From contig CP099420.1 of NCBI GenBank assembly GCA_024114885.1, forward strand, positions 2,418,001 to 2,482,000: a DNA stretch of 64,000 bases. Reading direction: 5' to 3'. Source of the stretch: Septoria linicola. Lineage: Eukaryota > Ascomycota > Dothideomycetes > Mycosphaerellales > Mycosphaerellaceae. Positions 54,457 through 63,260 of the stretch are shown piece after piece; position 1 is the first letter of the stretch, and every line of letters begins with the position of its first letter. The notes under the pieces are model-generated. The model had not been told where the DNA came from and made no database searches. It saw only the letters and a program-made list of their open reading frames with translations. The translations under genes and the position numbers were made by a program.

Positions 54457-55409
54457 AGAGTAGTAGCACTGTCCCTGGAACGCCGCTGTGCACAGAAGGC
54501 CAAAGAGCTGTTTTGGCGAGCCTCAGGCATCAAAAAAGTGAAAATCTCTTTGCGCCCGGTGAATCGGCCGCGACGCGACGCAAAAGCACTCAAACGGGGT
54601 CCAAATCGACACCAGATATCCTCAATATGGGTATGTACGAGCACGAAATGAAGCAAAGAATCCGAAACTGCTCGAAATTTGATGTTATTGTGGTGTTTGG
54701 TGGTGACTTGATGGCGAGTTGTTGATGACCGGGTGCGTTGAGGCCAGCTGTGACCAAAGCAAAGCTCGGCTACGGAAAGTCGAATTCGAGGACGGTTTCA
54801 CCCGCGAACTCTGTTCACATTTGACGTGCACATGTCAACAATAACAACACGTTCAGCCATTTTCACTCTTTCAGAGTTATGCTGGACAGGAAACGCGCGC
54901 TCGTTGTGTCATGATGGCAGTCGGTCCATGCCTACTCAGATCCATAGAAGTGAGGCTCGATGCAATTGTGCTTGCGTCAGTCTATATCGCAGACTACGTT
55001 CGACTTGTATTGTCGCTACGGCCGCATATGTTCTAGAGAAAGAGCAGAAACCAGATACTCAACCGGATGGCCGACTTGCCTGTTCAAGAAGTGAGATAAG
55101 TTCACAAAGAAACCATCAGCCGGAAAAGGAAGGTCATGTCTATCAGATCGCAGCGCTTCAGACCTCACCTGTTATAAGTGATCAACACACATTTTGAGGT
55201 TTGAACATAATTATCGAGTGCAGAGGCAGCAAAAGAAGAGGAAGATGAAGACCCACTTTCATTGGAGAAATCTCTACATATAGCAATGGGTCAAGTGCAG
55301 GAGGCCTCTTGAGCTTGCAAAAGAAGTTGGCTTGAGCGACAAACACAACAAGGCCATATACGAACCCGTCGCCGACCTATCGTATATGCTCCTTGGATGT
55401 CGAGTCGAC
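54457..55409. promoter_or_regulatory. EPL1 upstream region
   Basis: This 953 bp stretch contains no supported gene. The EPL1-proximal part is the probable promoter. The rest holds short chance ORFs. Confidence 0.4.
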
Positions 55410-55927
55410 CTAAGCTTGTGGCAATACTCTCAAGATTGTCTGGTAGACAGCATCAGGTGCAGGTGAGAAGCCAAACTTGGTGGTAGGCGAGAGCTCAACG
55501 CATGCATTTACTGCGTCTTCGAAGTTCGAACAGCGCAGTGAAAGCCTTTCCCAAAATTTTAGGGCGTGTAAGACTCATCACGCTCGTGCAGCTAGCTTAC
55601 CTTGTTGCCTCTTACGCCGAAGCCTATGATAAAAAGATCCCAATGCCGGCCTTGAAATCTCTCTCTGATCTGCCGGACTGACTCTTCTGGATTCTCTGGA
55701 TCTATATCAATAGAAGCGCATTCATAGCCTGCACCTCGAGCTTTCTCGATGTCCTGTATCACAGTCAGACTGTGCATGACTTGCTTCAAGCAGCACCGGG
55801 GCCAACACACATCAAGAACCATCTGCTTGTTGATATTCTGTGGCCCAAACTTGGCTGCCGCTTCCGGAACAGCTGAGACGAATCGACCAAGGCCGGCGAT
55901 AAGAACACACTTACGCGACGGAGACAT
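55410..55927 (-). CDS. Small conserved fungal/bacterial-type protein; exon phase problem
   Basis: Exon 1 (55811-55927), a 57 bp in-phase intron and exon 2 (55601-55753) read MSPSRKCVLIAGLGRFVSAV to WDLFIIGFGVRGN. I recognise the layout (short VLIIGL start, an x-AGY-x stretch, then GxGVR and a final P-x-TK-x-x-F block) from uncharacterised proteins of about 150 residues found in fungi and bacteria. A third coding block (KFWERLSLRCSNFED to VYQTILRVLPQA, stop at 55410) clearly belongs to it. With the good donor GTAAGC at 55600 it can only be reached one base out of phase. A GC-AG intron (donor after GVR) would fit. It is either a non-standard intron or a decaying gene. No function is known. Confidence 0.5.
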
Positions 55928-56559
55928 GTCGCCTTGTGAGGAATTGCCTACGGTACTGTCACCGGTTTGGGACGCTCGTTGACCGGTTTCAGCTTTTCGA
56001 GCTTGACAGAAGCTAACCTGATCTTCGCCGCTCTGTTCAGCCGCTGCAGATAGCTTACATGGCTTTGGATGACTAATGTGGTCCCGCATTTGCAGGCCGT
56101 GGAGTACATTTCGACGTACTCTGCTATCGCCGGAATGGCAAGGTCATATATCGGTGCGAACACTCCTGCGCCGTCGGCGAAGTCTCCTCTGCGGTACAAT
56201 GAACTTGTGAGTTGCGCTAAACAGGTGAGAGCACGATACACATTACTCGTGTCATGGCTCAGGCATAATGCCAAGACTAAATGCTAGCCAACCTTGACAC
56301 ATTGGGCTCAAAAGCCTCATCGTTCGGCGAATTTGTTGGCTTGCCCTCTGTCCGGCGCGACATTAGAGTCGCTCGGCCGATCTCGCATGGGGCGATGCAA
56401 CAACCACATGCGAGGATAAGGCTCGCCATATGCACTTGTATGTACTTGATTCATGAAAGCGACTGTCTCGGCAAAGGGTCTCTGGTATTCTGCTGAAAGT
56501 ATGTCGCCATCTCGGTCGGTCCCACTGTGCATTTCGCAACTACATCTTTCAGACAAGTC
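55928..56559. promoter_or_regulatory. Divergent region between the 55.4 kb gene and the broken monooxygenase
   Basis: This 632 bp stretch has only short ORFs without features. It would be the shared upstream region of the two genes. Confidence 0.35.
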
Positions 56560-57970
56560 ATGATGACTGTAGAGAACTCGCTGGACATAGTGATTGTGGG
56601 AGCAGGTCTAGGTGGCTTAGCAGCGGCCTATCGTTCGGCACAAGTTGGGCACAAAGTCCAGGTTTGTGCACGTAGCTGTTCAAAACGTGCTGCTAGCTGA
56701 CAAGTGAATACAGCTGTTCGAAGCGAGGTCTAGTCTTGGCCCAAGAGGCGGCGGAGTGAGTCTCGCACAAGAGCCTCGCGCAACGACCCGTGCTTATACA
56801 AACGACAGATTAAGGTTAGACCGAACGCGTCGCGATTCTTACTGGACTGGGGTCTCCAGCAGGACATCGAGGCCATTTCCAACATCGCGGTGTGCACAAA
56901 CTATCGCAACGGCGTCACTGGCGACGTCCTTCTACGCACAGAGCCGCGCACTGCTGCATCAGGATATGCCGACTTTGGCACACTGCGAGACGAAGCACAG
57001 CAAATGTTCCTGCGGCGTGCCAATGAAGCGGGAGCTCATATTGCCTTTGGCGTCAGTGTAGTAAGCGTGTCAGAGAGTGACCAAGGCGCGACCGTGCATC
57101 TTGGATCCGGTAGGGTCGTACGCTGATCTGGTCCTCGCGGCAGATGGCGTCCTTTCGAGCTTGCGAACTCAGATAATAGGTCCTTCGCCGGGGCCCCAAC
57201 TAGGCACAGCAATACTGCATCAAGTGCTACTGGACGAGAGTGACCTATTGACAGACCCTGACACTAAGTGCCTAGTGAGCTCGACAGATCTGAACGTCTT
57301 CACAGCAACAGATGGCGCAGGATATGTGGTCTGCAAATTTCAGCCGTGGACACGCAGATACAATGTGCTGTTCGGTGTGCCCGACACGCAAACGTCCAAC
57401 GTGCGTCTGTGGGAGGAGACTCGACACCTGGACACGGTTCGACAGCACTTTCGCGATTGGAACCCGGCATTGAAGGCAGTTCTCGGCATGGTCAAGTCTT
57501 GTAATAGGTGGCGGGTAACGCAGATGCCAGAGCTTGCGAGCTGGGCAAGCCAAGGCGGCAGGCTCTTTCTCTTGGGCGATTCCGCCCATGCGATGTTTCC
57601 AGATGCTGCGCAGGGCTTCTCTCAAACCATTGAGGATATCGCTGCTTTGTCATATCTGCTCAAGCACACCAGCTTTGGACTGCCGTCGGTGAGCTCGGTG
57701 TGACAGGCTGTACGAAAGCCTCGCGTTAGTCGAATATCGGCTTTTGCTCGTGCAAATTCTCTGGCGTTTCAAGGCGGCTTCGAAGCACAGCGCGTCAAAG
57801 CAAAAGTTCCAGACCCAGCCCAGCAAGTGGACTTGAACGACATTGAGCCCGACCGCGATGCAGATTTTGCCGACCCAGCGTTCCTCAAGTGGGTCTTCAG
57901 CTATGATGCCGTGGAAGAAGTGCAGCTCTACATTGCGGAGCTACATAGTAGCTGGCTGCTGATGCCTTGA
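56560..57970 (+). pseudogene. Broken FAD-dependent monooxygenase (salicylate hydroxylase-like)
   Basis: The reading begins at ATG 56560 (a second ATG follows at 56563). The Rossmann motif is VIVGAGLGGLAAAYRSA; an intron (about 52 bp, ending ATACAG) is followed by LFEARSSLGPRGGG; a second intron (GTGAGT...GACAG) restores IKVRPNASRFLLDWG. The frame then breaks near 57120: VHLGSGRVV hits TGA, while ADLVLAADGVLSSLRTQ continues in the next frame, as if two bases were lost. The second FAD motif GDSAHAMFPDAAQG is intact. At 57701 an in-frame TGA precedes AVRKPRVSR and about 85 further coherent residues ending at 57970. The enzyme class hydroxylates aromatic acids with NAD(P)H. Two independent lesions make this a likely pseudogene, unless the assembly is wrong. 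Confidence 0.8.
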
Positions 57971-58107
57971 AGGCGTCGAGAACCTTGCCATCATGGCAGA
58001 CCCAAGGATTGTTTCCAATTCACCCATCGTGTCGCGCGACGGAGCTTTTGCTTAGATTAAGTCCAGGAAGTTGGATGTTGACGTGGCCCTCTGCATCAAC
58101 ACCTTCC

Positions 58108-58455
58108 TCATCGCCTGCCTCTTCCCTCGACTCTGAGACCAACGAAGACCGCCAAGCTCATCGCCAGTCCTGCCATAACCACATCCTCGCCCATGAATAA
58201 ACCCCAAACAACCGCCACAGTAACGAGTCCGAAGAGTGATGTCCAGTCGGTCTGTGGTGCATGCCGCCTACAAGCTTGAAACAGCTGCGAGTAGATACTC
58301 ACCACGATGAATATCGAGGTAGCCGTTTTCAGCAGAGTAGCGAAGAAGTCCAGTGTATTGATCCATGGTGCTGTTTCGCGCTCGCGGTCCGGCGCTTCTG
58401 CCGGTGGTATGAACGCTAGTGCGTCTTGGATCTGCTGGATGGGGTTCAGAGCCAT
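58108..58455 (-). CDS. Small membrane protein, unknown
   Basis: I start at the Met at 58455 (MALNPIQQIQDALAFIPPAE), giving 115 residues. The frame is open to an ATG at 58569 (153 residues). Hydrophobic helices are FFATLLKTATSIFIVVSIYS, SLFGLVTVAVVWGLFMG and MAGLAMSLAVFVGL. The C-terminus is basic (RVEGRGRR). This resembles small three-helix inner-membrane proteins, but I know no family. The plus-strand end of the broken monooxygenase lies 137 bases away, tail to tail. Confidence 0.5.
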   Translation of the reverse strand: MALNPIQQIQDALAFIPPAEAPDRERETAPWINTLDFFATLLKTATSIFIVVSIYSQLFQACRRHAPQTDWTSLFGLVTVAVVWGLFMGEDVVMAGLAMSLAVFVGLRVEGRGRR

Positions 58456-58857
58456 TATGGCTCGCCTCGTGTCGGAGGTATGAGGTGGCAATATCGTTGT
58501 TTGTTGTACCTCCTCGTGTGGAGCAAGAAATGAAGGATCTTGAAGAGTGGAGAACACAGCCAATGCCAAGAGAAGCTAGTTCAGCTCGTTCGGAAATGTT
58601 GCATGTGAACGCGGAGCGGAGAGAGTCGACAGAGACCTGTTGCTATCCTGCGTGAATGGCAATACGCAAGCCTGCCACTTGAGTCTAGAACTGTGGGACG
58701 AGGAGACTACGTTCTCCACCCAGATTTACGCATGCAGAGGAAGAAAGCTCAAGCTTGAATGTGCTATATATTACCTTTACCACACTGCATTGCCGCATCA
58801 TGTACATGATTCCGCGCACCTGTCGCACTGTCAAGCGGATCATGTCACCACCGCCCT
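58456..58857. other. Intergenic, no gene recognised
   Basis: This 402 bp stretch is the promoter of the small membrane protein and the 3' flank of the secreted protein. It includes an AT-rich part near 58750-58810 (gtgctatatattacctttacc). Confidence 0.35.
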
Positions 58858-60529
58858 TCAAGCAGTGCAGCCACCGGCAGTGGTGACAGTCACTCTTGAT
58901 GTGATCGTACTAGACAGTGTACGAACTCGAGACACGGTGGTGATTGCCACGAAGCCTGTCGTTGACCTCGTTGTCGTAGTGAACTTGTCAGTGCTCAGAT
59001 CAGAAGTCGTTGTCGTGAAGGATGGGGCAACGAATGTCTGGGTAGTGGTCGTGTCAATTTGAGTAGTCCGTGTCGTGGCTCCGCTTGGTTGGGGCGTGGA
59101 AGTGTCTGTGACAGTCGATGTGATAGACACCGTGCGAACTGTAGTGCCGGAAGGCGCCGGGGTCACGGTGACCACTGCAATAGTCGGTGGATAGATGAAG
59201 TCTGGATTTCCACCCAGACGCATCTGCGCAATACCTCTCTTCAGGAGCTGTGGCCCTCTGCTTATAAGACGAGCTCCTATCACGTCCGGATCCTGAGTTG
59301 TAGCACTTGATCTGCTCTTGAGAGTGCAGAGGCTGTTTGAGAGCCGGTAGACAGCACCAGTACAGCCAGTCGTTGTGGAGCACAGAGACATACAAGCCTT
59401 CGCATCGAAAGTCACTCTAGAAGAGATGTCGTTTCCTCGCCGATTGAGACATTCAAGTTGGTAAACGTCGCCGGAAGAGGTAGTGTAGCATGTACCATCC
59501 GCGGCCGGACAGCTCAAGGTAGTGGGCGCGTTTCCTCGAGGGCAGGTCACACGTCTGGCTGCACAGGTCGTACTGGTGAGAGTTGTACTCAGAATGCTGG
59601 TGACAGTTCCAGTGTACGTGGTGAACGTCGACGTCGCCCTACGACCAACAGCAATGATCGATGTGCTGACAATAGTGTTTGTGAAGACAGTGCGAGTTTC
59701 CATTCGAGTGCCAGGGAACGTAGTGCTCGTCGAGGTCACCGTTCGTGTGATCTCAGTCGCGATAGACGTCGAAGTTGGCTCCTTTGCTTTGCGTCAATAC
59801 CCGCGAACCCTTGCAAGCACGATATACTGATGAAACTTACAGCTACTAGAGTGCTTGTGCTTGTAGTCGTGGCGATGAAGTTTGTTTGTGTCGACGTAGT
59901 TGCCGGCACGGGCTGCAACGTAGTCGTTGGGGTGGTTGTGGGAAGAGGTGTCGTGATTACGAAAGTGTTGAAGCGGAGGTTATCCCCTGTGTCTTCACCG
60001 ACGAACCCAAGGGTGTATGTGCCAGTCGGGAGCGCGCTCAGGACCACGTTTGGGCACGAGAAGCCAGTGTATGTTGTTTGGCCGAAGTCTTCATCAGTCG
60101 TGGACGGCGCAATAACGGCACAGTTAGTCGTCGAGAAATCTGGTCCACGAATATACGGAGTGATGGAGAGTGCCGTGGTGGTGTAAGTCTCATCACTGTT
60201 GACATAACTCGAGGCCTTCGTGCTGAACGAACATGGACCTAATCCTGGCCCATAAAGGGCTGGGTTACACTGTTAGCGTGTGCTTGAGAAGATGAATGAT
60301 CATAGAAGCGCCTACCAGTGCTGGAGAAGACTCCCGATACCGAGAGGAAAGCGGCATTTGTTGCCGCGATCGCGAAAGTGGGAACTGTAGTAGAGACTCC
60401 GGCAGCCGCAGAGTACACAGCAAAGCGTGCCAGATCCGGACTATCAAAGCTGCAGGAGTTGCCCATGTTGTCAGTGGTGGAGCGGAGGATATGAGGAAGC
60501 AGTAGAGACAAACGACGATCGAAAGTCAT
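58858..60529 (-). CDS. Secreted Ser/Thr-rich protein with PAN/apple-like module
   Basis: Exons 60316-60529, 59841-60259 and 58858-59781 (introns 56 and 59 bp) give about 518 residues; the start is uncertain. The N-terminal part (CSFDSPDLARFAVYSAAAGV, LGPCSFSTKASSYVNSDETY, NCAVIAPSTTDEDFGQTTYT, then LPTGTYTLGFVGEDTGDNLR) looks like an extracellular beta domain. A Thr/Ser-rich stalk (TPTTTLQPVPATTSTQ and on) leads to a cysteine module: CPAADGTCYTTSSGDVYQLE, CLNRRGNDISS, KACMSLCSTTTGCTGAVYRL, which fits a PAN/apple fold. A second Thr/Ser-rich stalk runs to the C-terminus (TVTTAGGCTA), with no clear GPI signal. It is probably heavily O-mannosylated and on the cell surface. A clear signal peptide is not seen, so an upstream exon may be missing. 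Confidence 0.65.
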
Positions 60530-61433
60530 GTAGTGCGACTCCTGGACCATATGAATATTCCTTTCCCAGTCGCCCATTGCCTGCATTCAGCAACCTCAAG
60601 CCAGTATCGTCTGCCCCAAGGTGAAACGGTCCTTAGATCTGGGTCGGCCAACATGACCATACTGTCTGGTGCGGTATGATAGAGGGCTCTCTCAGCCTTG
60701 CAACGGTTCCCGATGCGCCGTCGTCTCAGTCGACATAACTAGCGAGAGTCAATGTGGAGTCCCCTAGGCCACACTCGAAATGCTGTGGCCGCCACGATGA
60801 GTAGACTGTACTATTGGTGCGTCTCGAGGTTTATTCCATGATGTCGCTTGCATGCCTCAATCACAACCATAGTTCAATCTGCTGTTGTTTATCTTGACGT
60901 ACGAGCTCATTCTTGATCGTGTGGTACTATCCCTAACGTAGAAGCCCAGATGGCGCATGTTCCACAGAAAAGCTTCAGTGGACTCTGGTAGCGAAATCAG
61001 ATGAGAGCAGATAGCCGAGTCGAACGCTGCCACTCCGGTGAATAGGCTGGATTCTCTGAGACAGGTAGCTTTCCTGGGCAAGATGAGATATTGCAGGCGC
61101 CACGTGGGAGAGGTGTTGCCATTTGCACGGCGCCTCCATCCGATGCTTGAGAGACTGGAGATCTGGATGCCCGCCTACCACGTCGGCACCCAGACAGCGA
61201 AGCGTGCCCAACAATGCATATCGAGTCCTTCCAGCACTCTGGTGGTGGTTATGGAGACGGCATGTCAGGAGGTCGCGTTCAAGTCTAGTCCGACTGTGGT
61301 CGCACGAAAACGACACGAGCGCGAATCAAGCTTCAAGATTAGGTTGCATCTTCGCCGCTTGGCATGACATGTGAGACTCTCGAGCTGTCGTGCAGAATCT
61401 CCATGACCAATTCATCGTGCCTCATGCTTCACT
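60530..61433. promoter_or_regulatory. Divergent intergenic region
   Basis: This 904 bp stretch lies between the secreted protein (-) and the PBP-like gene (+). ORFs of up to 113 codons near 60975-61367 on both strands overlap one another and show no features. Confidence 0.35.
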
Positions 61434-62444
61434 ATGCTCGCACGAAACGCCCTATATCGAGCCTCCTGTGGCCTCCATAGAACCAGCAGGACCTTCTCCT
61501 CGACTTCAATGACTGCCTCGAAGCTCCGCATTGGCTACGTGCCCGAACATTTTAGCACACCTTTGGCTTTCGCTGCACATAAGTACTCCTTTCACGCGGA
61601 GCTCATACCTTTTCCGACTGGTACCGGAGCATTAGCTGCATCTCTAAAAGCTCCGCGCGAAGAGAAGAGCAGCATAGATGTCGCCATTGGCCTTACCGAA
61701 GGCTTTGTAGCCGATCTGGGTAAAGCCAATGCAGCTGGCGAACATGCCGGGTATGGTTTTGTGGGCACGTATGTTGAGTCGCCTTTGTGCTGGGCAATAT
61801 CGACTGGAGCGAAGCGAAGCGATGTCAATTCCGTCGCCGATCTGAAGGGCAAGAATGTTGGTGTCAGTAGGATTGGTAGTGGCAGCTATGTCATGTCGTT
61901 TGTGCTCGCGGACCAGGAAGGTTGGCTGCAGCAGACGAAGGAGCCATTTGGAGTTGTGCCCATCGGAGACTTTGCTGCGCTGAGAAAGTCAGTGGGACAA
62001 GACAAAAGCAGCGACTTCTTCATGTGGGAGCACTTCACTACGAAGCACTACTGGGACAACGGTGAACTGAAGCGCATTGGCGAGATCTACACCCCTTGGC
62101 CGAGCTGGATGATTGTCGCGAGGACGCATGAAAACATTGAAGCCGAAGTGGAGGACATGATGCAAAGAATCAATGATGGTGTACAATACTACAGGGAGAA
62201 CAAGGCAGAGGCGATCGACCACATTACGACCAACATGGAATATTCGAAAGAGGACGCCCTGGAGTGGATGAAGACTGTACGTTTTCCAGAAGACGTTCGA
62301 GGAGTGAGTGCGAGCACGGTGGATCAGACTGCAGCGATCCTGCGCAAGGCTGGCGTATTGACTGACGAGGCTGGCGGGAGTGAGCACATGATCATCGTCG
62401 GTCGTGCGGGGCCAGATGTTATTGGCAATCCAGCTGAGGTCTGA
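61434..62444 (+). CDS. Periplasmic-binding-protein-like (type II) protein, mitochondrial-type leader
   Basis: A single exon encodes 336 residues. The first 25 (MLARNALYRASCGLHRTSRT then FSSTS) are Arg/Ser-rich, without acidic residues, as in mitochondrial presequences; a second Met at 26 (MTASKLRIGYVPEH) could start a cytosolic form. The rest matches the two-lobe type II binding fold of the TauA/SsuA/ThiY class: IGYVPEHFSTPLAFAAHKYS, DVAIGLTEGFVADLGKANAA, VADLKGKNVGVSRIGSGSYV, and DFFMWEHFTTKHYW. The Candida albicans protein Ca3427 is a characterised fungal member of this fold. Bacterial relatives deliver substrates to ABC transporters. Fungi lack that partner, so it may bind or modify a metabolite. 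Substrate is unknown. Confidence 0.82.
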   Translation: MLARNALYRASCGLHRTSRTFSSTSMTASKLRIGYVPEHFSTPLAFAAHKYSFHAELIPFPTGTGALAASLKAPREEKSSIDVAIGLTEGFVADLGKANAAGEHAGYGFVGTYVESPLCWAISTGAKRSDVNSVADLKGKNVGVSRIGSGSYVMSFVLADQEGWLQQTKEPFGVVPIGDFAALRKSVGQDKSSDFFMWEHFTTKHYWDNGELKRIGEIYTPWPSWMIVARTHENIEAEVEDMMQRINDGVQYYRENKAEAIDHITTNMEYSKEDALEWMKTVRFPEDVRGVSASTVDQTAAILRKAGVLTDEAGGSEHMIIVGRAGPDVIGNPAEV

Positions 62445-63260
62445 GACTTGGATGGGCAACGGATGTGGAAGCCCAGCGCAGACCGGTCTCAGCGTATGAG
62501 TGTATCGGCGGAATGACCACAAAGGTTTCCAAGACACTGGCGCATTCGAACTTGGCTGTGGGACCACTCAAGGCATAGCGGGACGAGCAGTAGCGTCGGG
62601 CGTCACATTCCATTGCCATGGCAGCCTGGAGGACTGAGAGGCGGACCAGAGGAGCCAGCTCTGAGCCTCACGGATTCAGTTGATGAGATGGCGCTCACTT
62701 CTCTTCGATGTCCTTCGATCACCCAGTGGCTCGACGGGCGGCTGCATACTGACAAAGCATCCTCGTAAGTACCACAATGTGGTAGCACAGCAAGGCTATA
62801 CAGAGTGCCACGTCCAAGCTAGCCGATGATCCTCGAGGGTCCTGACAATTGAGTTTGATATCTCCTCGAGCTTGCGTACCGTAGCAGCGCAAGGTCGTTC
62901 TTGCCAGAGTAGCACTTTCTATAGATTAGACAAAAGTGAAGCAATGGCCATCTTGCTGGTGTGGAGCGATCCTGCGTTGCACAGATAAATGTAGTTGCCG
63001 GAAACAGAGGTCGAGAAGAAAGAAGTGCCAATCCCGTCCCATGACGGATGCGCTCCACACGTCCCATCACACGCGTGAACCTTTAAATCAATCTTGCAAT
63101 GCTCGTCCAACGCACGATTTCGCCACGACACCACCTCCTCATCCGTGCGATTGACGTGTAGATATGACCAGCAGACTTGGAGGTCCTCGAAGCGATCCCG
63201 AATGTCAGCGACACAATAGAATGAAATAAGGCGAGAATAGCACATGAAGCTCCACCATCA
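62445..63260. other. Intergenic, no gene recognised
   Basis: This 816 bp stretch has overlapping minus ORFs at 62819-63245 without domain features. The right end is the promoter of the partial gene. Confidence 0.35.

Noticed and set aside
57061..57113. Candidate 53 bp intron (GTAAGC...GTAG) in the broken monooxygenase
   Set aside because: Removing it does not bring the downstream LVLAADGV frame into phase and would delete conserved residues.
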